Shown here: positions 7,129-15,562 of the stretch, in pieces
Numbering within the stretch: the stretch's first letter is position 1
How the letters are laid out: each line of letters starts with the position of its first letter
Source: an uncultured Coriobacteriaceae bacterium
Lineage (GTDB): Bacteria; Actinomycetota; Coriobacteriia; Coriobacteriales; Coriobacteriaceae
Reading direction: 5' to 3'
Assembly: GCA_949287085.1 (NCBI GenBank)
Contig: CASEER010000016.1
Location: 1-32,048 of the forward strand
Length of the DNA: 32,048 bases
Made by a program: the position numbers and the translations under genes
The notes under the pieces: model-generated
What the model was told of the DNA's origin: nothing
The model's database searches: none
The model's input: the letters and a program-made list of their open reading frames with translations, nothing else

Positions 7129-7632
7129 CTAATTCACGCTTGCATCCAGCGCGGACTCTGCTGCAGAAAGGCGCGCCTCAACATCATCCTCCGAGCACCC
7201 AATGGCCACGGCAAGCTCCTCCAGCGAACGGCGGCGCGCCTCTTTGAGCACGCGCGTATAATAACTGCTCGGCTTTTTGTCATGACGCTCTGCGGTGCGA
7301 ATGCGCTCGTGCATGGTTTTGGCCACGCGCACGGTCTCGGGCGCACCCTCCTTGATCAGTTGCTTAAAATGCGACTCCTCCAGCGTGCTGTTGCGCTCGG
7401 TAAACGGATCGCACTCAAGGTCGTCGTAATGCTCAATGAGGTTTTCGGCCTCTTCGCGCGAAATCGTAGGATGCAGTCGGTCGGATTGCGCCATGGGGAA
7501 CATCATGCGGGTTTTTGCGTGGCCCTGCTTGCATTCCAAAATAATCATGGGCGTGGGTGCGTCCTCGTCGAACCCCGTGACGGTGCACACTCCCTGCCCC
7601 GGATGAATAACGTGCTCTCCGATACTGAACAT
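7129..7632 (-). CDS. CarD/CdnL-family transcriptional regulator (167 aa)
   Basis: The N-terminal RNA-polymerase-interacting domain starts MFSIGEHVIHPGQGVCTVTG, the classic CarD_CdnL/TRCF-RID opening, and is followed by a helical C-terminal half (KEARRRSLEELAVAIGCSED). CarD proteins bind the RNA polymerase beta subunit and stabilise open complexes, mainly at rRNA and housekeeping promoters. The start ATG 7632 is preceded by GGAGGAAGC; an in-frame extension to 7716 lacks family similarity and a ribosome site. It is divergent from argS and has its own terminator. I do not assign a gene symbol because several CarD-like paralogues can coexist. Confidence 0.88.
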   Translation of the reverse strand: MFSIGEHVIHPGQGVCTVTGFDEDAPTPMIILECKQGHAKTRMMFPMAQSDRLHPTISREEAENLIEHYDDLECDPFTERNSTLEESHFKQLIKEGAPETVRVAKTMHERIRTAERHDKKPSSYYTRVLKEARRRSLEELAVAIGCSEDDVEARLSAAESALDASVN

Positions 7633-7813
7633 GCTTCCTCCAACTAATAAGCTACCTAACCTCATATAGAATAGCACGTTGACGTGGGCATATGTAAAAT
7701 TTGCGCGCAAAACCAACAGAATACGCCCCCTCGCGGGGGCTCCGCGCCCTCCGGTGTGCTTTGTGTATAGCGCGTTGGGTACCGCTCAGCTTAGCCGCAG
7801 CTTGCATGGGGTG

Positions 7814-7822
7814 TGATATAGT
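7814..7822 (+). promoter_or_regulatory. extended -10 promoter for argS
   Basis: TGATATAGT combines a TGn motif with the -10 hexamer TATAGT (7817-7822), about 64 bp before the argS start. No clear -35 hexamer is present, as is common for extended -10 promoters. Upstream, GCCCCC-TCGC-GGGGGC (7725-7740) forms a small hairpin of unknown role. Confidence 0.5.
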
Positions 7823-7885
7823 GCACCTACGTGTATGTGCGCCCTGGGGAGGGGTGCCGAGGCCATGGTTTCAAGGAGGAATTGC

Positions 7886-9730
7886 ATGCCCGAGAAGATC
7901 GAAGAGCTGGTTCGTGCCGCTCTCGTTGCCGCCCAGGAAGATGGCGATTTGCCCGCGTTCGAGCTGGAGGATTGTGGCATCGAGCGACCTGCGGACACCT
8001 CTCATGGCGAGTGGACCTCCACCATGGCGCTCAAGTCGGCCAAGCTCGCGCACCAGGCGCCCCGCGCCATCGCCGACGCCGTGGTCAAGCACCTGCCCGA
8101 GAGCGACGTTATCGAAAAGGTTGAGGTTGCCGGCCCGGGCTTCATCAACTTCTACCTGTCCGTTGCCGCCAAGAACGCGGTCTTTGCCGAGGCGCGCGCG
8201 CAGGGCATGGACTTTGCCCGCTCCAACGTGGGCCACGGCCTTAAGACGCAGGTCGAGTTTGTGTCCGCGAACCCCGTGGGCCCCATGCACGTGGGCCATG
8301 GCCGCTGGGCCGCGCTCGGCGATTCTATGTGCCGCGTCATGGAGCACGCCGGCTACGACATCGAGCGCGAGTTCTGGATCAACGACCACGGCAACCAGAT
8401 GAACACTTTTGGCAACTCCATCTCCAAGCGCTACATGCAGCTTGCCGACATCATGGAGAAGCAAGGCTGCGATATCGACGCCGCGCGTGATTACCTGGCT
8501 CAGGACCGCGACAACTATGTGCAGGACGAGCTTGACGAGCATCCCGACAGCCACCCCTATATGGACGAGTTCACGGCCGATCTGGGTAAGGACTCCTACG
8601 GCGGCACCTACATCATCGACGAGGCCGCGGCGTTCTGGAAGAGCGACGGCGACCAGTGGGTGAATGCCGATCCGCAGGAGCGTATGCTTTCGTTCCGTGA
8701 GCGCGGCTACCAGAAGATGCTCAAGGACATGCGTGAGACCTGCCACGACGTGCGCTGCGACTTTGACGTGTGGATGAGCGAGCGCACCATGTACCAGAAG
8801 GACTGGACGGGCACGAGCCCCGTTGAGCGCGCGTACGCCAAGCTCGACGAGATGGGCTACCTCTACCGCACCGACGACGGCGCGCTGTGGTTCAAGTCGA
8901 CCGAGTTTGGCGACGACAAGGACCGCGTCATCCAGAAGTCCAACGGCGACTACACCTACTTCTCGTCCGACATCGCCTATCACTGGAACAAGTTCCAGCG
9001 CGTCGACCACGTCATCGACATCTGGGGCGCTGACCACCACGGCTACATTGCCCGCGTGCGCGCCGTCTGCGACGCACTCGGCTACCCCGGCAAGTTCGAG
9101 GTGCCGCTGGGTCAGTTTGTGAACCTGCTGCGCTCCGGCAAGCCGGTCCGCATGTCCAAGCGCAAGGGCACGATGATCACCTTCCGCGAGCTCATCGACG
9201 AGGTGGGCGCCGACGCGACCCGCTACACGCTCGTGAGCCGCTCCTCCAACCAGACCATCGACTTCGACATCGATGCGGTCAAGGAGAAGAGCCAGTCCAA
9301 CCCCGTGTACTACGTGCAGTACGCGCATGCGCGCATCTGCTCGATTCTGCGCAAGGCCGCCGGCGTGACCCCCGAGCAGGCCGACCTTATGGGTATGGAG
9401 GCCTGCGCGGTCAAGGCCGTGAGCGGCGACGTCGATTACTCGCTGCTGACCGACCCGACCGAGCTCGCGCTCTCCCGTAAGCTCTCCGAGCTGCAGGACC
9501 TCATTGCCGGTTGCGCCCGCGACCGCGCGCCGTTCCGCATCACGCACTACCTTGAGGAGCTGGCGGGCCTCTTCCACTCCTTCTACGCGGCGTGTCAGGT
9601 GCTGCCGAGCGAGGGGCATCCGGTTGATCCGGAGCTCACGCGCGCCCGTCTGGCGGCGTGCGATGCGGTGCGCTCGGTTCTGAAGCTCTGCCTGTCGCTG
9701 ATCGGCGTGTCGGCGCCGACGCAGATGTAG
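7886..9730 (+). CDS. argS: arginyl-tRNA synthetase (614 aa)
   Basis: A class Ia synthetase that charges tRNA-Arg. An N-terminal additional domain (about 1-110) is followed by NPVGPMHVGHGRW with the HIGH-type signature HVGH at 135-138. The catalytic domain contains GADHHGYIARV. The KMSKS-type loop RMSKRKG starts at residue 422, and the C-terminal DALR anticodon-binding domain ends at SLIGVSAP. Length is a little over the usual ~560. The start ATG 7886 has a perfect AAGGAGG (7873-7879); the in-frame upstream ATG at 7835 overlaps likely leader sequence. A structured element follows the stop. Confidence 0.98.
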   Translation: MPEKIEELVRAALVAAQEDGDLPAFELEDCGIERPADTSHGEWTSTMALKSAKLAHQAPRAIADAVVKHLPESDVIEKVEVAGPGFINFYLSVAAKNAVFAEARAQGMDFARSNVGHGLKTQVEFVSANPVGPMHVGHGRWAALGDSMCRVMEHAGYDIEREFWINDHGNQMNTFGNSISKRYMQLADIMEKQGCDIDAARDYLAQDRDNYVQDELDEHPDSHPYMDEFTADLGKDSYGGTYIIDEAAAFWKSDGDQWVNADPQERMLSFRERGYQKMLKDMRETCHDVRCDFDVWMSERTMYQKDWTGTSPVERAYAKLDEMGYLYRTDDGALWFKSTEFGDDKDRVIQKSNGDYTYFSSDIAYHWNKFQRVDHVIDIWGADHHGYIARVRAVCDALGYPGKFEVPLGQFVNLLRSGKPVRMSKRKGTMITFRELIDEVGADATRYTLVSRSSNQTIDFDIDAVKEKSQSNPVYYVQYAHARICSILRKAAGVTPEQADLMGMEACAVKAVSGDVDYSLLTDPTELALSRKLSELQDLIAGCARDRAPFRITHYLEELAGLFHSFYAACQVLPSEGHPVDPELTRARLAACDAVRSVLKLCLSLIGVSAPTQM

Positions 9731-9757
9731 GTCAAATACGGCTTCGACTCTCAACGG

Positions 9758-9841
9758 AACCCCCTGGTTCCTCCTTCGCTGTTCCTCGCAGTTCGGCAAA
9801 GCCGGGCTGCTGCGGAAACACTCAGGAGGAACCAGGGGGTT
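9758..9841 (-). repeat. structured hairpin element, copy C
   Basis: Read on the minus strand, a perfect 17-bp outer stem (9841-9825 with 9774-9758) encloses a 5' internal loop TGAGTG-TTTCCGCA. A 10-bp inner hairpin with two mismatches and loop TTT follows, then a 3' loop GAGGAACAGCGA. The same loop sequences occur in the elements at 21057-21156 and 26769-26872, although the stems are unrelated. This copy starts 27 bp past the argS stop. It may also end argS transcription, though the T-run after it is interrupted (TTTGCTGTTTT). Confidence 0.75.
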
Positions 9842-9930
9842 TGCTGTTTTAGATATTAAATTGTCGCAACTAATCATCCTTGCTCAACGACGGCTTAAGT
9901 AGAAATGGGAGCATAGGCGGGCGGATTATG

Positions 9931-9939
9931 TGGGATAAT
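9931..9939 (+). promoter_or_regulatory. extended -10 promoter for the DegV gene
   Basis: TGGGATAAT is a TGn motif joined to GATAAT (9934-9939), about 60 bp before the DegV start. No good -35 is visible. Confidence 0.45.
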
Positions 9940-9999
9940 GACGTTTGGTCAACATGGTGCAGGACCGGGTGCGTCCTGCGAGGCATATAGGGAGTGGCT

Positions 10000-10887
10000 A
10001 TGAGTTCGTATGCTTTGACCTGCGAGTCGACGGCAGATTATCCCCGTTCGTTTTTTCTAGAGCGCAACATCCCGTACGTGATGTTCCACTACGAGATCGA
10101 TGGCGTGACGCACGACGACGACCTCTATGAGTCCGTGACGCCCGAGGAGTTCTTCGGCGCGCTCAAGGCGGGCTCGACCTCTAAGACGTCGCAGGTAAGC
10201 GTGGGCGAGTATACCGAGTTTTGGAAGCCGATGCTCGAGGCGGGGCAGGACATCTTGCACCTGACGCTTTCGTCGGGCATTTCGGGAACGTACAACTCGG
10301 CGGTAATCGCGGCGCAGAACCTGGCGGCGGCGTATCCCGAGCGCACGATCCGCGTAATCGACTCGCTTGCGGCGTCGGCGGGATACGGCCTGCTCATGGA
10401 CTACGTTGCCGACCTGCGCGACCAGGGCGCTACGCTTGAAGAGGCGGCGGCGTGGACCGAGGAGCACAAGCTCAACCTCAACCACTGGTTCTTCGTCTCG
10501 GACCTCGACTGCTTGAAGCGCGGCGGGCGCGTGTCGTCCACGAGCGCGCTCATTGCCACGGCGCTCAAGATCTGCCCGGTCATGAACGTGGACTACCAGG
10601 GCAAACTCATCCCGCGTGAAAAGATCCGCACCAAGAAGAAGGCCATTACCGAGCTCGTGGCGCGCATGATGGACCACGTTCAGGACGGTGCGGCGTACAC
10701 GGGCAAATGCGCGATTTCGCAGTCCAATTGCCGCGAGGACGCCGAGGAGGTCGCGCGTCTTATTGGCAAGCAGATTCCCGCGCTCAAGGACAAGATCGTG
10801 ATCAACAACATCGGCACGGTCATCGGTTCACACACGGGCCCCGGTACGGTGGCGCTCTTCTTTATGGGTGACAAGCGCGTCGACTAA
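10000..10887 (+). CDS. DegV family fatty-acid-binding protein (295 aa)
   Basis: DegV proteins bind a single fatty acid between two alpha/beta domains. FakB members present it to the kinase FakA for incorporation into phospholipid. Visible family features are the opening YALTCESTADYP, the ligand-contact motif STSKTSQVSVGEY, HLTLSSGISGTYNSA and VIDSLAASAGYG. Length is typical (about 280-300). No fakA-like gene is nearby, so a FakB role is likely but not proven. Start ATG 10000 is preceded by AGGGAG; an in-frame GTG at 9994 is a weaker alternative. The gene appears monocistronic. Confidence 0.92.
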   Translation: MSSYALTCESTADYPRSFFLERNIPYVMFHYEIDGVTHDDDLYESVTPEEFFGALKAGSTSKTSQVSVGEYTEFWKPMLEAGQDILHLTLSSGISGTYNSAVIAAQNLAAAYPERTIRVIDSLAASAGYGLLMDYVADLRDQGATLEEAAAWTEEHKLNLNHWFFVSDLDCLKRGGRVSSTSALIATALKICPVMNVDYQGKLIPREKIRTKKKAITELVARMMDHVQDGAAYTGKCAISQSNCREDAEEVARLIGKQIPALKDKIVINNIGTVIGSHTGPGTVALFFMGDKRVD

Positions 10888-11013
10888 GCGCCAGCGCGCG
10901 GGGCATGTGTCCATATCGCTACGATTTACCGGGATGGCGCGCTGTGCCGTCCCGGCGATTTGCTATCTGGTAAGCTTAACGAGCTGGGCCACACCAAGAA
11001 GGGACGCGAGCGC

Positions 11014-11148
11014 ATGAACGCGATGGACATTTTGCAACCGCTGGGCATCGTCCTGGGCGTTATCGTCGTAGTGGCCGTCGTGTACTTTGCGGGTACTGCC
11101 ATCAAGGGCCGCCGTGAGGAACGCCGCGGCGGGGATCATCGCCGCTAA
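11014..11148 (+). CDS. 44-aa single-pass membrane protein, unknown
   Basis: The peptide MNAMDILQPLGIVLGVIVVV continues as a hydrophobic helix of about 22 residues and ends in a very basic tail (KGRREERRGGDHRR), which predicts an N-out/C-in single-pass topology. AAGGGA (10999-11004) lies 9 bases upstream of ATG 11014. An earlier TTG at 10960 would add an unlikely charged extension. It ends 10 bp from the convergent methyltransferase stop. I recognise no family; small membrane proteins of this shape often modulate larger partners. Confidence 0.55.
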   Translation: MNAMDILQPLGIVLGVIVVVAVVYFAGTAIKGRREERRGGDHRR

Positions 11149-11158
11149 GAGGTAGCCC

Positions 11159-12169
11159 TTATTTTGTTTTGGTCATGCAGGCCAGGAAAAAGCCCTCAAA
11201 GAGCTTGGTCGGGCACACGGTAAGGGTGCCGGCGAGCGACCCTGCAAGCGTAGGGATGTCGCCGCGATCAACTGCGTCAACAAGTGCTGCCGCTGTAGGT
11301 GGGAGGGGCTGAGCCTCCTCATCGGTGGGGTGCGCCGCTTCGGGCGTGAGGGGCACCAGCTTGCAGTCACGGTGCTTGGCAAGCGCGGCCACCACCTGCT
11401 CGTCGTTTTCTTGCGGCAAGATGGAGCACGTAGAGTACACAAGCGTGCCGCCCGGCTTAAGCACGGTAAGGGCGCGGTCGAGCAGTGCCCGCTGCGAGCG
11501 CGTTGTTTTGGCAAGGAGCTGCTGTGTCATGCGTTTGGGCGCGCGCTCGTCGCCCGCTCGGTACGTACCGGTGCCCGTACACGGCGCATCGAGCAAGATC
11601 TGGTCGAATGAGAAAAACTCATCGAGCCTGCGCGCGTCGACGCGCATCACGTTGACGTTGCGCGCTCCCAGCTTGTTCAGGTTGTAGCTGAGCTTCTCGG
11701 CCCGGGGCGCGCTCATCTCGCAGGCGGTCAGGTGCGCAGTGCCGCGTGCGAGCGCCGCCATCTGCGATGTCTTGCCGCCGGGGGCGGCGCACATGTCGAG
11801 CACGTCGGCACCTGTGCGCGGGGCAAGGGCAAGCGGCGGCAGCATCGATGAGAGGCTCTGCAGGTAAATGGCTCCGTCTTGGTAGATGGGCAGGTCCCAA
11901 ACGGCTCGTTCGCGCACTGCGCTATCAAGCACAAACGCATCGCTGTACCACGGCACCCGCTCGTATGCGATGCCTGCTTTGGTAAGGGCGGCGGCAACTT
12001 CGTCGGCCGTGGCTTTAAGCGTGTTGGCGCGCAGCGTTACGGGGCGCGCGGCGGCCGCGTCAAACCCTTCCTGGATGCGCGTCAGCTCGGCGGCATCGGG
12101 CCAGGCGGCGTATGCGGTGGCAAGCAGTTCGGGTGCGGGGCAGGATGCGTGTTCCACGGTGGACCTCAT
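11159..12169 (-). CDS. RsmB/NOP2-type RNA cytosine-5 methyltransferase (336 aa)
   Basis: An S-adenosylmethionine-dependent rRNA or tRNA m5C methyltransferase. The SAM loop is LDMCAAPGGKTSQ (124-136), and the two cysteines of the mechanism are Cys197 in DAPCTGTG and Cys249 in VYSTCSILPQEN. The N-terminal ~100 residues form the RNA-binding lobe with the PVTLRANTLK pattern. There is no NusB domain as in full RsmB. The start ATG 12169 lies 22 bp after the EcfT stop, preceded by a weak GAGAAG. It is therefore the last gene of the attenuated ECF transporter operon, an unexpected partner. RsmF/RsmB-like target specificity cannot be told from sequence alone. Confidence 0.9.
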   Translation of the reverse strand: MRSTVEHASCPAPELLATAYAAWPDAAELTRIQEGFDAAAARPVTLRANTLKATADEVAAALTKAGIAYERVPWYSDAFVLDSAVRERAVWDLPIYQDGAIYLQSLSSMLPPLALAPRTGADVLDMCAAPGGKTSQMAALARGTAHLTACEMSAPRAEKLSYNLNKLGARNVNVMRVDARRLDEFFSFDQILLDAPCTGTGTYRAGDERAPKRMTQQLLAKTTRSQRALLDRALTVLKPGGTLVYSTCSILPQENDEQVVAALAKHRDCKLVPLTPEAAHPTDEEAQPLPPTAAALVDAVDRGDIPTLAGSLAGTLTVCPTKLFEGFFLACMTKTK

Positions 12170-12191
12170 CTTCTCGGAAGTATCACCGTTA

Positions 12192-12938
12192 TTAGAACAC
12201 AACGCCCAGCACAATAAGCGCGACACACAGCACGAGCACCGCCACATCGCGTGTCGTGAGGGGGTAGCGCTTGTACGCGGAGGTGCGGGTGCGCAGGTAG
12301 AAGCCGCGTTGCTCGGCGGCAAGCGCCGTGGCGTCGGTTTTTCCCACGCTCGAAATCAAAAGCGGAATGCAGAGCGGCAGCATGAGCTGGAGCTTTTTGA
12401 TGGGGTTCGAGGTGTCGTATTCCATGCCGCGCGCTGTTTGCGCTTCGGTGATGGCGTTCATTTCTTGGCTGAACACGGGCACAAAGCGGAGCGCCGTGGT
12501 AAAGGTGAACGCATACTTATACGGTACGTGCAGCACCTCGACGCATGCGTTGGCCAGGTCGGTGATCTTAGTCACCATGAGCATGAGCACGAGCGGCAGG
12601 GCAATGCCCAAAAGGCGGAGCGCCATTTTGGCCGCTGCGGCCACGCCGCCTGCGGTAATAAAGCCCCAGATGACCGGGCCCTCGTGAACAAAGATGGTTT
12701 GCAGCACAAACATGATGAGCGCCAGGGGCACCAAGAGCTTGAGGAGCGACGCCAAGCGTCCTGCCGCATGCACATAGACGCCCAGGCAAAAAGTGAGCGC
12801 CAGGAGCGCGATGAGCAGCGCAAACGTGTTGGCGAGAAACGTCGTGATGATGATGCTCGCGGCAAGGGCCAGCTTGGTGACCGGGTTCAGGCGGTGCAGG
12901 AGCGTCTTGCCGGGGATGTAATCAATCACATTAACCAT
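12192..12938 (-). CDS. ecfT: ECF transporter transmembrane T component, first module (248 aa)
   Basis: EcfT is the membrane scaffold coupling ATPases to the substrate-binding S component in energy-coupling-factor importers. It opens with DYIPGKTLLHRLNPVTKLAL, the usual pre-helix segment, and has about five to six hydrophobic helices. The two coupling-helix signatures are AQTARGMEYD (ARG at 169-171) and AAEQRGFYLR (QRG at 210-212, a variant of the A-R-G consensus). The start ATG 12938 overlaps the end of the ATPase gene by 8 bp, so translation is coupled. Neighbours on the same strand provide the S and A subunits. Confidence 0.93.
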   Translation of the reverse strand: MVNVIDYIPGKTLLHRLNPVTKLALAASIIITTFLANTFALLIALLALTFCLGVYVHAAGRLASLLKLLVPLALIMFVLQTIFVHEGPVIWGFITAGGVAAAAKMALRLLGIALPLVLMLMVTKITDLANACVEVLHVPYKYAFTFTTALRFVPVFSQEMNAITEAQTARGMEYDTSNPIKKLQLMLPLCIPLLISSVGKTDATALAAEQRGFYLRTRTSAYKRYPLTTRDVAVLVLCVALIVLGVVF

Positions 12939-14700
12939 GCTGGACCAGCTCCTTTACCATGCGGACCACCTCGGCAACCTCGCTCACGCCGTGGAAGGCG
13001 GGCGAGACCGTGTGCGCCAGGCGTTCGGTGAGCTCGATGACTTGCGGCGGCGCGATGCACGCGGCGCGCATGAGGCTGGGGTTGGTAAAGACGTCGAGCG
13101 TGGTGCCCGCCCCTTGAATGCGGCCGTTTGCCATCACCATGGCGCGGTCGGCAAAGTCCGAGACCACTTCCATGTCGTGGCACACCATGAGCACCGCCGC
13201 GCCTCGCCGGGCCATCTGGGCAACGGTTTCCATGACCGTCATGCACTCACGGTAATCGAGGCCGCTGGTGGGCTCGTCGAGTACGATAACTTGGGGGTCA
13301 ACCACGATAACCGAGGCCAGGGCAACCATCTGGCGCTGGCCGCGCGAGAGCGAGAACGGCGCCTCGTCAAGGGGCAGGCCAAAGCGCTCGGCGGCTGCGC
13401 GTGCGCGGTCGCGTGCCTCGGCGGGGGAGGTGCCGGCAAGCTCGAGGCCGAAGGCAATCTCGTCGAGCACGGTGTCCTTGCAGATCTGGTGGTCAGGGTC
13501 TTGGAAGAGCGTTGCCGCATGGCGCGCGATCTGGCTGGTGCGCGCGGTTTGCGTGTCGAGCCCAGCCACCGTTACATGGCCGGACGACGGCTTGAGCAAG
13601 CCGTTCAACAGCTTGGTGACCGTGGTTTTGCCGGCACCGTTTTGACCGATAAGGGCCAGCGTCTCGCCGGGATAGAGCGAAAACGAGAGGTTGTTTACCG
13701 AGGCGCCGCCGCCCGGGTAGCTAAAGGTAACGTCATCAAAGGTGACGAGAGGGTGCCGCTCGGCGGCGGCGTGGGCAGAAGGCGCCTCCGAGCGGCCGGC
13801 TGCTTCTGCGGGGGTGGGCGCAGGGGACGCAGGGCCCGCGGCGTCCCCGTGGGCACCCACCAGCCCCTCGATCAGTTCCGCCGCCTCGTTCACGGTAAGA
13901 CAGGGCGTGGGCGGGCACAGGCCGGCGGCGGCCAAGCTGTTGGAAACGCGCACCGTGCGCGGGCTGTCTACACCAATGCGGCGCAGCTCCTCGGCATGCA
14001 AAAACACCTGGCTGGGTGTACCCGCCAGCTCGATGCGCCCCTCGTGCATGACCGCTACGCGCCCGCAGTATTCCGAAAGCAGCGCCACCTTTTGTTCCAC
14101 GACCACGACGGTAATGCCTTCGCGCTGGTTGATGCGGCGGAGCGTCTCAAAGACCGCGCGCGAGCTCTCCGGATCAAGCGCGGCTGTGGGCTCGTCGAGC
14201 ACGAGCACGCGCGGCTGCAGGGCTAAAATGGCTGCAATGGCAACCTTCTGCTTTTGACCGCCCGACAGCGTGGCAATCTCGCGATCTACCAGGTCGGCGA
14301 TGCCGGTGGTCTCCAGCGCCCACGAGACGCGCGCGGGAATCTGGTCGTGCGGCACGCCAAAGTTCTCTAGGCCAAAGAGCATCTCGTCTTCTACCACCGA
14401 GGCCACCATCTGCGCATCGATGTCCTGCAGCACGCTGCCCACGGTACGCGCGATATCGGTGAGCGAGACGTCGCAGGTGTCCTGGCCGTTCACGTGCACC
14501 GCGCCAAAAAACTGCCCCGCGTAGTGGTGGGGAATCGCGCCCGAAAGCGCCGAGCACAAGGTCGATTTGCCGGCGCCCGAAGGGCCGATGATGCCCAGGA
14601 ACTCGCCCGGCGCGATGCTGAGGCATACGTCGGCGAGCGCGGGCTGCTCGGCGTCTCCGTAGCTAAAGGTAACGTGGTCTACATCGATAATTGCGTCCAT
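12931..14700 (-). CDS. ECF transporter double ATPase, first module (589 aa)
   Basis: Two ABC ATPase domains in one chain (EcfA1-EcfA2 fusion) power an ECF importer. Domain 1 has Walker A GPSGAGKST (39-47), LSGGQ (145-149) and Walker B VLVLDEP (165-171). A low-complexity Ala/Pro linker runs from about 280 to 315. Domain 2 has Walker A GQNGAGKTT (352-360), a signature reading LSRGQ (451-455) instead of LSGGQ, and Walker B VIVLDEP (471-477). The LSRGQ change is visible and could make one composite ATP site less active. The start ATG 14700 is preceded by AGGAA. The T-component gene overlaps its 3' end, and the S-component gene lies 93 bp upstream. Confidence 0.95.
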   Translation of the reverse strand: MDAIIDVDHVTFSYGDAEQPALADVCLSIAPGEFLGIIGPSGAGKSTLCSALSGAIPHHYAGQFFGAVHVNGQDTCDVSLTDIARTVGSVLQDIDAQMVASVVEDEMLFGLENFGVPHDQIPARVSWALETTGIADLVDREIATLSGGQKQKVAIAAILALQPRVLVLDEPTAALDPESSRAVFETLRRINQREGITVVVVEQKVALLSEYCGRVAVMHEGRIELAGTPSQVFLHAEELRRIGVDSPRTVRVSNSLAAAGLCPPTPCLTVNEAAELIEGLVGAHGDAAGPASPAPTPAEAAGRSEAPSAHAAAERHPLVTFDDVTFSYPGGGASVNNLSFSLYPGETLALIGQNGAGKTTVTKLLNGLLKPSSGHVTVAGLDTQTARTSQIARHAATLFQDPDHQICKDTVLDEIAFGLELAGTSPAEARDRARAAAERFGLPLDEAPFSLSRGQRQMVALASVIVVDPQVIVLDEPTSGLDYRECMTVMETVAQMARRGAAVLMVCHDMEVVSDFADRAMVMANGRIQGAGTTLDVFTNPSLMRAACIAPPQVIELTERLAHTVSPAFHGVSEVAEVVRMVKELVQHG

Positions 14701-14793
14701 AGGGTTCCTGACGGGTGGTTGAGCGCGCATGGTTCGGGCGCGGTGAACAGAAGAGGGCGCCACGGCGAGTGCCGCAGCGCCCTTAACAGCGGG

Positions 14794-15360
14794 CTAGTCG
14801 AGCTTGAGGGCGCTGCGAATGGGCAGGTAGAGCGCCTGGCAGAGGATGGCGTTAAACACGGCGGTCGCAAAGACCACGGGCAGCATGGCGGCAGCAAGCT
14901 GGGCGGCACCGCCAACGAGCGCGATCTTGATGAGCATGAAGATGACGCCGGAGAGCGCGGTGGTGACAAACGTGCCGATGAGCGGGATGACCTTCTTGGC
15001 GGGGGTGGCCATGCCGGCCTTGACGATGAGCGCCATCACCATGGCGGCGATGCCCTCGGCCGCAAAATCAATGAACGGGGAGGTCGTGGTGATCTGGATC
15101 ACGGCTGCCGAGATGAGGCCGATGATGAGCGCCTGGCCCAGATTGGGGCGCACGGCCAAGATGGTGAGGCAGAAGGCCGAAATGATGAACTCGGGGCTAA
15201 TGGCGCCGCCGGTAAGGCCGCTGATGGCGCGGCCGACGGTGAAGTTCAAGATAAAGCCGGCGGCAAGCAGGATGGCAAGCAGAACGAGGCCGCGGATGTC
15301 GAGCGAGCCCTGGTCGGAGGTGGCGGTAACGGTGCGAGCTTGGGTGGTGTTCTGAGTCAT
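14794..15360 (-). CDS. ECF transporter S component, probable tryptophan uptake (188 aa)
   Basis: A six-helix substrate-binding membrane protein, the usual S-component size. The segments ISPEFIISAFCLTILAVRP (55-73) and GLISAAVIQITTTSPFI (81-97) resemble the TrpP family pattern (PDFM...A.MF..IL, then a TTT-F/S-P segment). That similarity is recalled, not computed. Independent support is the tryptophan-type attenuator directly upstream. The start ATG 15360 has AGAAAGG 9 bases upstream; a TTG at 15369 is less likely because its ribosome site would abut the start. It heads the operon S component - double ATPase - T component - methyltransferase, about 100 bp downstream of the attenuator terminator. 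Confidence 0.85.
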   Translation of the reverse strand: MTQNTTQARTVTATSDQGSLDIRGLVLLAILLAAGFILNFTVGRAISGLTGGAISPEFIISAFCLTILAVRPNLGQALIIGLISAAVIQITTTSPFIDFAAEGIAAMVMALIVKAGMATPAKKVIPLIGTFVTTALSGVIFMLIKIALVGGAAQLAAAMLPVVFATAVFNAILCQALYLPIRSALKLD

Positions 15361-15461
15361 GGTAATCAACCTTTCTGGTAACCGGCAGTGCCGGTGCGTT
15401 GTAAAGAATAATGAGGGGGCTAAAGCCGTTTAAAGGAACAAAAACGTGGGCGCATGATACG

Positions 15462-15490
15462 AAAAAAGACCCCCGGTCAAACCGGAGGCC
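15462..15490 (-). terminator. attenuator terminator before the ECF operon
   Basis: On the minus strand GGCCTCCGGT (15490-15481) pairs with ACCGGGGGTC (15477-15468) as a 10-bp stem with two G-U wobbles and loop TTG, followed by six T (15467-15462). It lies between the Trp leader peptide and the S-component gene, about 100 bp before the latter, so it must be read through for transporter expression. Confidence 0.9.
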
Positions 15491-15562
15491 TTTTGCTGTA
15501 CAACCTAGGTGTAGGCGCAAGGGCTACCGTCGACCGACCGCATTCGCATCACGCCACCACCA
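15468..15562 (-). promoter_or_regulatory. tryptophan-type transcription attenuator (alternative pairings)
   Basis: Four leader segments on the minus strand can pair alternatively. Segment 1 is GGTGGTGGCG (15561-15552), which is the Trp codons. Segment 2 is CGCCTACACCTAGG (15517-15504). Segment 3 is GGCCTCCGGT (15490-15481) and segment 4 is ACCGGGGGTC (15477-15468). Segments 1 and 2 pair as GGTG..GGCG with CGCC..CACC. Segments 2 and 3 pair as ACC.AGG with CCT..GGT, giving an antiterminator. Segments 3 and 4 form the terminator. A ribosome stalled on the Trp codons would cover segment 1 and favour the antiterminator. The terminator and codons are seen; the switching is inferred by analogy with trp operons. 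Confidence 0.7.

Noticed and set aside
7871..9877. 668-codon minus-strand frame
   Set aside because: It is the antisense shadow of argS in GC-rich DNA; argS carries all catalytic motifs and a perfect ribosome site.
12937..14226. 429-codon plus-strand frame
   Set aside because: Antisense shadow of the double ATPase gene; no domain and wrong composition.
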